Of a stretch of DNA of 13,955 bases, positions 6,886 through 13,888 are shown piece after piece. The notes under the pieces were generated by a model that searched no databases, was not told where the DNA came from, and worked only from the letters and a program-made list of their open reading frames with translations. A program made the position numbers and the translations under genes. The stretch comes from an uncultured Clostridium sp. Its GTDB lineage: Bacteria; Bacillota; Clostridia; Lachnospirales; Lachnospiraceae. Numbering within the stretch: position 1 is the stretch's first letter; each line of letters starts with the position of its first letter. The DNA is taken from contig CATWBR010000060.1 in the NCBI GenBank assembly GCA_958349075.1, positions 1 through 13,955 on the forward strand. The letters are read 5' to 3'.

Positions 6886-8088
6886 TCATTCTACCAGTAC
6901 GGGCTCGTGAGATTCTTTAAAGGGCAGTCCCCACTTGTTCAGCGCATCCATGAACGGATCCGGATCAAATTCCTCAATATTGTAAACTCCCGGCTTCTGC
7001 CATGTTCCGTTCATGACCAGCATCGCGCCTATCATGGCCGGTACGCCGGTCGTGTAGGAAATCGCCTGGGAACCCACCTCCTTGTAGCATTCCTGGTGAT
7101 CGCAGATATTGTACAGGTAATATTTCTTCTCTTTTCCGTCCTTCTTTCCCTGGAAAATGCAGCCGATGTTGGTCTTTCCCACCGTGCGCGGGCCAAGGGA
7201 GGCAGGATCCGGAAGAACCGCTTTTAAGAATTGAAGGGGAACAATCTCCCTGCCCTCATACATAATCGGTTCGATGGAAGTCATACCTACATTTTCAAGG
7301 CATTTTAAGTGGGTCAGATAGCTCTGTCCAAAGGTCATAAAGAAACGGATCCGTTTGATGCCCGGCATATTTAATGCAAGGGACTCAATCTCCTCATGAT
7401 GCAGCAGATACATATCCTTTTCGCCGACGCCCTCAAAGTCATAAACCCTTTTAATCTCCATCGGCTCTGTCTCCACCCAGTGACCGTCCTCCCAGTAGGA
7501 ACCTTTGGCGGATACTTCGCGGATGTTGATTTCCGGGTTAAAGTTGGTGGCGAACGGATAACCGTGGTCTCCGCCGTTGCAGTCCAGGATATCGATATAA
7601 TTAATCTCGTCGAATTCATGTTTCAGCGCATAGGCGGAAAATACGCCGGTCACTCCGGGATCGAAGCCGCTTCCAAGCAGAGCGGTAATGCCTTCTTTTT
7701 CAAATTTCTCCCTGTATTCCCACTGCCATTTGTACTCGAATTTGGCCGTATCCTCGGGTTCGTAGTTGGCCGTATCAATATAGTGGGTTTTCGTCTCCAG
7801 GCAGGCGTCCATGATCGTCAGATCCTGATAAGGCAGAGCCAGGTTCAGCACCACGTCCGGTTTGTATGATTTAATAAGGGCAACCAGCTCCTCCACGTTT
7901 GCCGCATCCACCTGCGCGGTTTCAATTTCCGTCTTTGTTTTTCCTGCCAGCTTTTCTTTTAACGCATCACATTTTGACTTTGTGCGGCTCGCGATGCAGA
8001 TTGATTCAAATACTCCGCTGTTCTGGCAGCATTTCTGGATAGCCACAGAGGCTACGCCGCCGCAGCCGATAATTAACGCTCTTCCCAT
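6886..8088 (-). CDS. Carboxynorspermidine/carboxyspermidine dehydrogenase (saccharopine dehydrogenase-like)
   Basis: The 400-residue protein belongs to the saccharopine dehydrogenase-like family. It has an N-terminal Rossmann fold with GCGGVAS at 8-14 for NAD(P)H and a catalytic domain containing GSGFDPGVTGVFSAYA and the ILDCNGGDHGYPFATNFNPEINIREV region characteristic of carboxynorspermidine dehydrogenases. It reductively condenses L-aspartate semialdehyde with a polyamine acceptor (putrescine or diaminopropane) to form the carboxylated triamine that NspC then decarboxylates. Adjacency to nspC makes this assignment much stronger than a lysine-pathway role. GGAGG is seven bases before ATG 8088. 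It follows speB by 55 bases with no terminator between. The acceptor (putrescine, diaminopropane or agmatine) cannot be read from sequence alone. Confidence 0.92.
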   Translation of the reverse strand: MGRALIIGCGGVASVAIQKCCQNSGVFESICIASRTKSKCDALKEKLAGKTKTEIETAQVDAANVEELVALIKSYKPDVVLNLALPYQDLTIMDACLETKTHYIDTANYEPEDTAKFEYKWQWEYREKFEKEGITALLGSGFDPGVTGVFSAYALKHEFDEINYIDILDCNGGDHGYPFATNFNPEINIREVSAKGSYWEDGHWVETEPMEIKRVYDFEGVGEKDMYLLHHEEIESLALNMPGIKRIRFFMTFGQSYLTHLKCLENVGMTSIEPIMYEGREIVPLQFLKAVLPDPASLGPRTVGKTNIGCIFQGKKDGKEKKYYLYNICDHQECYKEVGSQAISYTTGVPAMIGAMLVMNGTWQKPGVYNIEEFDPDPFMDALNKWGLPFKESHEPVLVE

Positions 8089-8143
8089 GATAAGTCCTCC
8101 CTGTTCTGATGATTTCTACTTTTTTATCTGTTTTTTCGTTATG

Positions 8144-9025
8144 TCACTCTGCCGTCCCGGTCTGCCGCCCCGACAGGGCAATCAGCATCTCTCTCACGAT
8201 TTTGCAGGCAGCGGCGGTTGACGCCCCGGTTCCATCGAGCATCGGGGCCAGTTCATTGACATCGCAGCCCGCCACCTCCGCGTTCCCGCAGACCAGGGTC
8301 ACGGCCCTGCGGAGTTCGTCAAAGCTCACTCCGCCCGGCTCAGGCGTTCCCGTTCCGGGAAATACCGACGGATCCATCACATCTAAATCCACGGTAAAGT
8401 ACACGGGTTTTCCTCTAAGTAATTTAAGAGTTTCCCTGAGTTCTTCCTCCCCAAGTTTGAAGGGAACCGTACTCACATGTCCGCGTCCCCAGTTCCACTC
8501 CTCCCTGTCACCGGAGCGGATCCCAAACTGGAAGATCCGGCCGTCCCCCACAAGTTCATGGCACCGCCTGATTACACAGGCATGGGAGAGCTTCGCTCCC
8601 AGATAATCATCCCTCAGATCGGCGTGTGCGTCAAAATGGATGATGCAGAGATCCGGATATTTTTTCTTTGCCGCCCTGACGGCTGCCAGGGTTACCAGAT
8701 GTTCACCGCCGATAAGAAAAGGCAGTTTTCCATCCTTCAGTATCTCGTCCGCCCTCTGTTCCAAATCCGCAAGGGCTGCCCCGGTGTTCCCGAAGCTAAG
8801 TTCCAAATCCCCGCTGTCAAACACGGAGCAGTCTAAAAGATCCCTGTCCTGATAGGGAGAATAACTCTCCAGGCCGTATGATTCCGACCTCACCGCCCTG
8901 GATCCGAAACGTGCGCCCGGACGGTAGGAGGTGGTGGAATCAAACGGCGCACCGTAAAGCACAATCCCTGCATCCTCATATGCGGCGTCACAGGCGAGAA
9001 AATTTTCAATATTTGCCTTCAACAT
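8144..9025 (-). CDS. speB: Agmatinase (ureohydrolase family)
   Basis: The enzyme hydrolyses agmatine to putrescine and urea with a binuclear manganese centre. All ligand motifs are present in the 293-residue protein: GGEH (His109), DAHAD (Asp132, His134, Asp136) and TVDLDVMDP (Asp213, Asp215), with the conserved PGTGTPEPGG loop after it. The start at 9025 overlaps the speE stop by 20 bases, with AGGAG ten bases upstream inside speE, which suggests translational coupling. It follows arginine decarboxylase and spermidine synthase and precedes the dehydrogenase/NspC pair, so agmatine is the expected substrate. Related ureohydrolases act on aminopropylagmatine, and that alternative is realistic in this operon. 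Confidence 0.94.
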   Translation of the reverse strand: MLKANIENFLACDAAYEDAGIVLYGAPFDSTTSYRPGARFGSRAVRSESYGLESYSPYQDRDLLDCSVFDSGDLELSFGNTGAALADLEQRADEILKDGKLPFLIGGEHLVTLAAVRAAKKKYPDLCIIHFDAHADLRDDYLGAKLSHACVIRRCHELVGDGRIFQFGIRSGDREEWNWGRGHVSTVPFKLGEEELRETLKLLRGKPVYFTVDLDVMDPSVFPGTGTPEPGGVSFDELRRAVTLVCGNAEVAGCDVNELAPMLDGTGASTAAACKIVREMLIALSGRQTGTAE

Positions 9026-9866
9026 CTTCTAACATCTCCTCTACATAGGCTGGCAGATAAAACGCGCCCTTATGAAGTGTGGTGGTGTAATAGCGGCACG
9101 AAAAGCCCCGCATATTCCATCTTGTCTCATTTAAATCCTTGAGCGGGTGGTATTTCTTCGACGCAAAGCCGAACAGCCAGTGGCCGGACGGATAGGTCGG
9201 GATATGGGCCTGGTAAACACGGCTGATGGGAAATGATTCCACAATCCGTTTATGCGCCCGTTTGCAAGCCTCCGCGTCGTCATCATAGAAGGGGCTCTCA
9301 TGCTGGTTCACCATGATGCCGTCCTCCTTAAGCGCTTTATAACAGTTTCCGTAAAATTCCCTTGTAAAAAGTCCTTCTCCCGGTCCAAAGGGGTCCGTGG
9401 AGTCCACGATAATCAGATCATACCTGTTCTCACAGGCCCGGATGAATTTCAGGCCGTCCTCATAGTGGATGGTAAGCCTCTCATCATCCAGGCGGCAGGC
9501 CGTCTTCGGGAGATATTTTCTGCACACCTCCACCACAAGGGGATCGATTTCCACCATGTCGATATGCTCGATCTCGTGATACCTGGTCAGTTCCCGGATC
9601 ACACCGCCGTCCCCGGCTCCGATCACGAGCGCCTGCCTTACCGACGGATGGACGGCCATCGGCACATGGGTGATCATCTCATGATAGATAAATTCATCTT
9701 TTTCCGTCAGCATCATATATCCGTCGAGCGTGAGAAAACGGCCGAACTCCGGTGAATCGAAGACATCGATCCGCTGGAATTCACTTTTGCCGCTGTAGAG
9801 CTGCCGATCCACCCGGATCGACAGTTTCACGTTCGGCGTATGTTTTTCAGAAAACCAAAAATTCAT
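9006..9866 (-). CDS. speE: Spermidine synthase (aminopropyltransferase)
   Basis: It transfers an aminopropyl group from decarboxylated S-adenosylmethionine to putrescine (or a related diamine). The 286-residue protein has an N-terminal beta-strand domain, then the Rossmann-like transferase domain with YHEMITHVPM (61-70), GAGDGG nucleotide loop (83-88), EIDPLVVEV (106-114), DSTDPFGPGEGLF catalytic loop (155-167) and IPTYPSGHW (222-230). The usual family loop is DSTDPxGPAxxLF, so Phe160 and Gly163 are small departures. AAGGGG is six bases before ATG 9866. It starts 32 bases after the arginine decarboxylase. Its donor substrate comes from SpeD, two genes upstream in the operon. Acceptor choice (putrescine or agmatine) is not visible. 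Confidence 0.95.
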   Translation of the reverse strand: MNFWFSEKHTPNVKLSIRVDRQLYSGKSEFQRIDVFDSPEFGRFLTLDGYMMLTEKDEFIYHEMITHVPMAVHPSVRQALVIGAGDGGVIRELTRYHEIEHIDMVEIDPLVVEVCRKYLPKTACRLDDERLTIHYEDGLKFIRACENRYDLIIVDSTDPFGPGEGLFTREFYGNCYKALKEDGIMVNQHESPFYDDDAEACKRAHKRIVESFPISRVYQAHIPTYPSGHWLFGFASKKYHPLKDLNETRWNMRGFSCRYYTTTLHKGAFYLPAYVEEMLEDVEGKY

Positions 9867-9898
9867 TTTATTCCCCTTTCGATTTTTATGCTTCTCTT

Positions 9899-11353
9899 TT
9901 ATACACCTCTCAGCACGTTCAGCCTCTCGATCCGGGCATCCTCCGGCCCCGTCATCGAACAGCCCTTATCCTTTGCATACCGTATATAATCTATTATTTC
10001 TCCCGTAATCTGCTCTCCCGGCGTCAGAATCGGAATACCGGGCGGGTAGCACATGACAAATTCGCTGCATATCCTCCCGGCCGTCTCTCCGAGCGGCAGG
10101 GATTCTTTTGCCGCATAAAACGCCTCCTGGGGGGACAGAATCACCACGGGATCGATATAATCGTAATCCATCAGGCTCGCCTTATCGCGGCTGAACCGGC
10201 GCCGTATCTCCGAAAGCGCGCTCACGAGGCGCTCCACCTCCCTCTGCCGGTCTCCGATGGAAAGGTAGGCCAGGATATTGCCGAGATCGCCGAATTCGAT
10301 CTGGATATCATATTCATCCCTCAAAAGGTCGTAGACCTCGATGCCCGCCAGGCCGATATCCCTCGTATGTACGGAAAGCTTCGTCACATCAAAGTCATAA
10401 ATACTGTCCCCGTTGACCAGTTCCCTGCTGTAGGCATAATAACCGCCAATCCTGTTTATCTCATCTCTGGCATATCCGGCCATACCGATTACCTTCCCGA
10501 AGGCCTCCCTGCCTCTCAGCGCCAGGTTCCTCCTGGAAATATCGAGGCTCGACAGCAGAAGGTAGGAACCGCTGGTCGTCTGGGTCAGGTTGATAATCTG
10601 CCTCACATAACCGGCCGGCATCGCAGGCCCCGTAAGGAGCAGAGAGCTCTGGGTCAGGCTCCCGCCGGACTTGTGCATGGAAATGGCCGCCATATCCGCG
10701 CCCGCCGCCATGGCGGACACCGGCAATCCTTCCCCGAAATAAAAATGGGTTCCATGCGCCTCGTCGGCCAGACAGAGCATCCCGTTTTCGTGTGCCAGCC
10801 GGGCAATGGAACGCAGGTCGGAACAGATTCCGTAGTAGGTCGGGTTATTGACAAACACGGCCTTTGCATCCGGATTTTCTTCAATGGCCCTTTTGACATC
10901 CGAAAGACGCATTCCAAGCGGTATTCCCAGTCTCTCGTCCCCGGCCGGGTTTACATAGACCGGCACGGCTCCGCAGAGAACAAGCGCTCCCATCACACTG
11001 CGGTGTGCATTTCTGGGAAGGATGATCTTCTCCCCTCTCTTTACGGAGGCCAGCACCATGCTCTGAACCGCCGAGGTTGTGCCTCCCACCATCAGGAATG
11101 CATGGGCGGCGCCAAACGCCTCCGCGGCCAGCCGCTCCGCATCGGCGATGACGGAGACGGGGTGGCACAGGTTGTCGAGGGGTTTCATCGAATTGACGTC
11201 CATCTGCATGCACGTCTCTCCGAGCAGGGCCGTCAGCTCCGGGTTTCCCCTCCCCCTCTTGTGTCCCGGCACATCGAAGGGCACGACTCTCATTTTCTGA
11301 AATTTTTCCAGCGCCTCGTAGATGGGCGCTCTCTCCTGGGAAAGTTCTGTCAT
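9899..11353 (-). CDS. speA: Arginine decarboxylase, fold-type I (SpeA/YaaO group)
   Basis: This is a PLP enzyme of the Orn/Lys/Arg decarboxylase class with aspartate-aminotransferase fold, about the size of Bacillus SpeA (484 residues). Visible features are the N-terminal FDVPGHKRG (26-34), the cofactor-stacking region GGTTSAVQ (90-97), NNPTYYG (169-175), DEAHG (197-201) and the PLP-lysine motif SMHKSGGSLTQS (Lys228). The family includes arginine, lysine and ornithine decarboxylases; the neighbouring agmatinase makes arginine to agmatine the best reading. GGAGG lies ten bases before ATG 11353 and the gap from speD is 32 bases. A long antisense open frame covers this gene on the plus strand, but it has no recognisable protein features. 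Confidence 0.9.
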   Translation of the reverse strand: MTELSQERAPIYEALEKFQKMRVVPFDVPGHKRGRGNPELTALLGETCMQMDVNSMKPLDNLCHPVSVIADAERLAAEAFGAAHAFLMVGGTTSAVQSMVLASVKRGEKIILPRNAHRSVMGALVLCGAVPVYVNPAGDERLGIPLGMRLSDVKRAIEENPDAKAVFVNNPTYYGICSDLRSIARLAHENGMLCLADEAHGTHFYFGEGLPVSAMAAGADMAAISMHKSGGSLTQSSLLLTGPAMPAGYVRQIINLTQTTSGSYLLLSSLDISRRNLALRGREAFGKVIGMAGYARDEINRIGGYYAYSRELVNGDSIYDFDVTKLSVHTRDIGLAGIEVYDLLRDEYDIQIEFGDLGNILAYLSIGDRQREVERLVSALSEIRRRFSRDKASLMDYDYIDPVVILSPQEAFYAAKESLPLGETAGRICSEFVMCYPPGIPILTPGEQITGEIIDYIRYAKDKGCSMTGPEDARIERLNVLRGV

Positions 11354-11385
11354 TTTAAAATTTCCTCCCTGGTTCCGTCTTTTTG

Positions 11386-12147
11386 TCAGTAAATATTGCG
11401 TCCGCTGAAAATCTCAATCATCTCCCGGCGCAGGCTGTCCATAATGGCGAGCCTGGTTCTGGGCGGAAGCTCGTAAACATCCGTCTTAAACAGATAATTC
11501 TGCAGATCTATATCTTTCACCATCATCTTGGTGTGGAAAAGATTGGCCTCGTAGACATTGATATCCACCACATCGTATCTTCGCAGTGTCTCCTCCGCAA
11601 TATAATCCTGGATGGACTTGACGCGGTGATCCATAAACAGCTTTCTGCCGTCCATATCCCTCGTGAATCCACGGACACGGTAATCCATTGTAATGATATC
11701 CGAATCAAAGGAACCGATCAGATAATCGAGTGTGGACAGCGGCGTAATCTCCCCGCAGGTGGCCACGTCGATATCCACGCGGAAGGTCGCCAGGCACGTT
11801 TCGGGATGATATTCCGGATATGTATGGACCGTCACATGGCTTTTGTCGAGATGAGCCACCTGCGTCTCCCTCCCCACCGGAACCATGGAGCCCTCGGCTA
11901 TCAGAAGCGTCACGGAAGCGCCCTGCGGCTCATAGTCCTGCTGGGAGATGTTCAGCACGGTCGCTCCAATCATATCCGTCAGCGTCGTCAGGATTCCGGT
12001 CAGGCGGTCCGAATTATACTGCTCGTCGATATAGGCAATGTAATCCTTCTGCTCCCTGGGCGTCTTGGCATAACAGACATCGTAAATATTAAAACTGAGG
12101 GCTTTTGTCAGGTTATTAAAACCGTATAACTTTAACTTCTGATCCAT
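11386..12147 (-). CDS. speD: S-adenosylmethionine decarboxylase proenzyme, E. coli-type
   Basis: It makes decarboxylated SAM, the aminopropyl donor for SpeE, using a pyruvoyl cofactor formed by self-cleavage. The 253-residue product closely resembles E. coli SpeD, starting with [16 protein letters not shown] and containing the cleavage motif [14 protein letters not shown], with the scissile bond expected between Lys102 and Ser103; His104 and the downstream [15 protein letters not shown] segment (about 130-144) are also conserved in type. This is the long class rather than the short Bacillus/Thermotoga type. The start is set at ATG 12147, because AAGGAG lies five bases upstream; the open frame to 12189 has no such site. 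First gene of the polyamine operon; the hairpin at 12193-12227 lies immediately upstream and could attenuate it. Confidence 0.95.
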   Translation of the reverse strand: MDQKLKLYGFNNLTKALSFNIYDVCYAKTPREQKDYIAYIDEQYNSDRLTGILTTLTDMIGATVLNISQQDYEPQGASVTLLIAEGSMVPVGRETQVAHLDKSHVTVHTYPEYHPETCLATFRVDIDVATCGEITPLSTLDYLIGSFDSDIITMDYRVRGFTRDMDGRKLFMDHRVKSIQDYIAEETLRRYDVVDINVYEANLFHTKMMVKDIDLQNYLFKTDVYELPPRTRLAIMDSLRREMIEIFSGRNIY

Positions 12148-12179
12148 CTTATCTCCTTCTCCTGCTCTCCCGTTCCAAG

Positions 12180-12188
12180 ATAATACCA
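12180..12188 (-). promoter_or_regulatory. Possible extended -10 promoter directly before speD
   Basis: On the minus strand TGGTATTAT (12188-12180) matches the extended -10 pattern TGnTATAAT except at one base. The corresponding -35 position (ATCACT, 12208-12203) matches only half the consensus and lies inside the terminator stem. If used, speD would start transcription near 12173 and escape the hairpin; if not, speD depends on read-through from upstream. Confidence 0.35.
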
Positions 12189-12192
12189 ATGG

Positions 12193-12227
12193 AAAAAGCG
12201 CAAGTGATGTGTCATCATCACTTGCGC
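12193..12227 (-). terminator. Perfect 12-bp intrinsic terminator/attenuator upstream of speD
   Basis: Bases 12198-12209 pair without mismatch to 12216-12227 around a six-base loop. On the minus strand the stem ends in five T residues (12197-12193). It lies 46 bases before the speD start, about 130 bases after the structured RNA core and about 400 bases after the chromate gene stop. Either it ends the upstream RNA transcript or it is an attenuator in the polyamine operon leader. The TGA of the arginine-rich leader ORF (12218-12220) lies inside its 5' arm, which favours coupling to translation. Confidence 0.88.
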
Positions 12228-12286
12228 ATAATCTCAGTCTTTGTTCTGTTTTCCTGCATCCGCCGGGTATACTCCCGCCGTATCAT
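12218..12286 (-). CDS. Candidate arginine-rich leader peptide (22 residues)
   Basis: From ATG 12286 to TGA 12218 an open frame encodes 22 residues, six of them arginine: Arg-Arg pairs at 3-4 and 8-9, and single Arg at 14 and 21 (beginning [10 protein letters not shown] and ending with MRK). Four of the arginine codons are CGG, in two tandem pairs. The stop codon lies in the 5' arm of the terminator at 12193-12227, so a ribosome finishing this frame would cover the stem. A small hairpin (CGGG-AGTATA-CCCG) covers codons 4-9. The weak point is the ribosome binding site: AAGGG lies 13 bases upstream, longer than normal. The link to an operon that starts from arginine is suggestive, but the frame could be accidental. 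Confidence 0.4.
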   Translation of the reverse strand: MIRREYTRRMQENRTKTEIMRK

Positions 12287-12354
12287 AATTTATAATACAC
12301 CCTTCCCGGGCGTTCTCACGATTCAGGAAAACTTAGATTTTCAGAGTCTATATA

Positions 12355-12591
12355 GCAAATATTTTACTTTTACCACTCTTATTGACCGTTTCACAAGTTG
12401 ATGTGCATCATCGCACCGGTTGTAAAGTAACCAACTTATAAAATTTGAGCTTCTAACTCAATCAATAAGGCAACGAAAGTTGCCGCTCGGCATTTGACCC
12501 GGCTGTCCGTATGGCCTCTACCCGTTTGCAGCGGGTGGTCAAGAATATTTGCATGGATGACTCATCCAGAAAAATCATCATTTCCCATGTC
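12355..12591 (-). ncRNA. Structured non-coding RNA, candidate raiA-motif RNA
   Basis: With a predicted start near 12591, the minus-strand transcript can form a long-range perfect 9-bp closing helix (12552-12544 with 12363-12355) enclosing about 180 bases rich in local helices: TTGACC/GGTCAA around the CCCG/CGGG hairpin, GGC/GCC, GGCAAC-TTTC-GTTGCC, TTGAG/CTCAA, and a three-way element closed by AAGTTG/CAACTT containing GGTT/AACC and GTGC/GCAC. Unpaired stretches include GGGTAGAGG, CCATACGGACA and TCAAATGCCGAG, which look like conserved RNA rather than protein code. Size, helices and these single-stranded stretches recall the raiA motif of Firmicutes and Actinobacteria; that name rests on memory, while structured RNA is well supported. 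The 3' end may lie at the terminator at 12193. Confidence 0.6.
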
Positions 12592-12597
12592 GCGAGT

Positions 12598-12627
12598 ATC
12601 ATATCATCTTTCGTGGGGTGAAGTCAA
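12598..12627 (-). promoter_or_regulatory. Strong promoter for the structured RNA
   Basis: On the minus strand TTGACT (12627-12622, 5/6) is followed after 18 bases by TATGAT (12603-12598, 5/6). The predicted start is at 12591 or 12590. The -35 box overlaps the stop codon of the second chromate-transporter gene, so the RNA can be made independently of that operon. Confidence 0.75.
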
Positions 12628-13214
12628 GTAAAAAATTTGCATAGGGAGAATAAGTATCCTCCAAAATAAAACCCAATCTGAATTACTCCCGCCAACACCA
12701 TCACCGTTACCGGGTTCATATGTTTCCATCTCAGCAGAAAAACGGCAATACAGAAAATCACCACCGCCTGTACCTTCAGGTTTGAGAGAAGGATTCCTCC
12801 CTGCTCCCCGAAGAAAGCGGTAATCATAATGGAGAGGCCGGCCGCCCCAATCAGGGATACCACGGCGGGACGCAGGGAATTCAGGATTCCCTGAAGAAGC
12901 GTCATTTTCCTGTATTTCATATAAATCCATGCGATAGCCGACACGATAATGCAGGAGGGCAGGATGCAGCCGAAGGTGGCGCAAAGCGCTCCCGGAAAGC
13001 CTGCTATCTTGAGGCCGACAAAGGTCGCCGAGTTGATGGCAATAGGGCCGGGTGTCATCTGGGATATCGTGACTAAATCGGTAAACTCACCCAGGCTGAG
13101 CCACCGGTGCAAATCCACCACCTGGGCCTGGATCAACGGCATCGCCGCATAGCCGCCGCCGAAGCTGAACGCTCCAATCTGAAGGAAACTGAGAAAAAGC
13201 TGCAGATAAATCAT
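12624..13214 (-). CDS. Chromate transporter family half-protein, second gene of the pair
   Basis: This is a 196-residue membrane protein with one ChrA domain. It begins with a membrane helix containing FSFGGGYAAMPLIQAQVV (17-34), then the LVTISQMTPGPIAINSATFVGLK block (48-69), the ChrA signature, and several further hydrophobic segments. Full-length ChrA carries two such domains in one chain; many Firmicutes have them as separate half-size genes that work together, as reported for a Bacillus subtilis pair. The start overlaps the stop of the preceding half by four bases (ATGA), with GGAGG ten bases upstream, so translation is probably coupled. Natural substrate may be chromate, sulfate-like anions or something else. 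No terminator is visible after it; the next signal is the RNA promoter overlapping its stop. Confidence 0.92.
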   Translation of the reverse strand: MIYLQLFLSFLQIGAFSFGGGYAAMPLIQAQVVDLHRWLSLGEFTDLVTISQMTPGPIAINSATFVGLKIAGFPGALCATFGCILPSCIIVSAIAWIYMKYRKMTLLQGILNSLRPAVVSLIGAAGLSIMITAFFGEQGGILLSNLKVQAVVIFCIAVFLLRWKHMNPVTVMVLAGVIQIGFYFGGYLFSLCKFFT

Positions 13215-13777
13215 GATGCCTTTCCTCCCTTCTGTGCCGCTACCGTCCTTACGGCCCCGAAAGCGCCGCAGGCCAAAATAATGTAAACCGCGCTGATATT
13301 AAGAAAATACACGGCAATAAAGGACAGAACCATAATCAGTATGGAAATATAACTTTTCCCTCTCACAATGCCCTCACCCATATCATAGACTACGGAGGCG
13401 ATAACCGCGCCGACTCCGGCCTGCATTCCCTGGAGCATCAGGGCGATATAGAGATTATTACGAAATGCCGTGTAAAACATCGATACCACCGATAAAATGA
13501 TAAAAGGCGGGGTGACGGTCCCCAGTATGGAGACTAAAAGCCCGGGGACACCGGCCAGCTTATAGCCTACGACTATCGCCCCATTGACTGCAATCGGACC
13601 CGGAGCGGACTGGGCGATGGCTACCAGATCAAGCATCTCTTCCTCGTCAATCCAGTGGTATTCATCTACAAATTTCTTTTTCATCAGTGTGATGATAACA
13701 TATCCTCCTCCGAAAGTAAAAGCGCTCAGATAGAGCGTGGAAATAAACAGTTTCCAGATTACTTTCTTCTTTTCCAT
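13211..13777 (-). CDS. Chromate transporter family half-protein, first gene of the pair
   Basis: A 188-residue membrane protein with one ChrA domain: a short basic N-terminus (MEKKKVIWKLF), then FTFGGGYVIITLMKKKFV (20-37), the family block LVAIAQSAPGPIAVNGAIVVGYKLAG (51-76), and about four more hydrophobic helices to the end. The paired second half follows with a four-base overlap. The two proteins are clearly homologous but not close copies, as expected for the N- and C-type halves of a split ChrA that assemble in the membrane. GGGGAGGG lies eight bases before ATG 13777, and a near-consensus promoter sits upstream at 13860-13888. No adjacent chromate sensor or reductase gene is in the window, so an anion-transport role other than chromate resistance is possible. 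Confidence 0.92.
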   Translation of the reverse strand: MEKKKVIWKLFISTLYLSAFTFGGGYVIITLMKKKFVDEYHWIDEEEMLDLVAIAQSAPGPIAVNGAIVVGYKLAGVPGLLVSILGTVTPPFIILSVVSMFYTAFRNNLYIALMLQGMQAGVGAVIASVVYDMGEGIVRGKSYISILIMVLSFIAVYFLNISAVYIILACGAFGAVRTVAAQKGGKAS

Positions 13778-13859
13778 TTCATTTCCCTCCCCTTTGTTTA
13801 TGCCCGGTTACGGAACACGGAATGAACCGTAATGATACCCGTGCGGCTTATTTATTCGA

Positions 13860-13888
13860 ATTATACCCGTTCTTGATTTATTTGTAAA
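13860..13888 (-). promoter_or_regulatory. Strong promoter of the chromate-transporter pair
   Basis: On the minus strand TTTACA (13888-13883, 5/6) is followed after 17 bases by a perfect TATAAT (13865-13860). Transcription should start near 13853, leaving about 75 bases of leader that can fold a weak hairpin (TTACGG/CCGTAA). No operator was recognised. The remaining bases to 13955 are A/T-rich and show no gene. Confidence 0.8.

Noticed and set aside
6886..8088. Lysine-pathway saccharopine dehydrogenase
   Set aside because: Immediate adjacency to nspC and the polyamine genes makes the carboxynorspermidine/carboxyspermidine dehydrogenase role far more likely.
9752..11392. A 546-codon open frame on the plus strand, antisense to the arginine decarboxylase gene
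   Set aside because: It is a shadow of a strongly supported gene: no recognisable motif, no ribosome binding site, and the minus-strand frame has complete family motifs and operon context.
11383..12129. A 248-codon plus-strand open frame antisense to speD
   Set aside because: It has no family features, and speD on the other strand is unambiguous with its pyruvoyl cleavage motif.
12189..12401. A 70-codon plus-strand open frame in the region before speD
   Set aside because: It runs through the terminator hairpin and the structured RNA, has no ribosome binding site and gives a composition unlike a real protein.
12355..12591. Known riboswitch classes for the structured RNA (T-box, SAM, c-di-GMP, cobalamin, lysine, guanidine)
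   Set aside because: The core sequences I know for these classes, such as the T-box AGGGTGG element, are not present. A covariance-model search would settle this.
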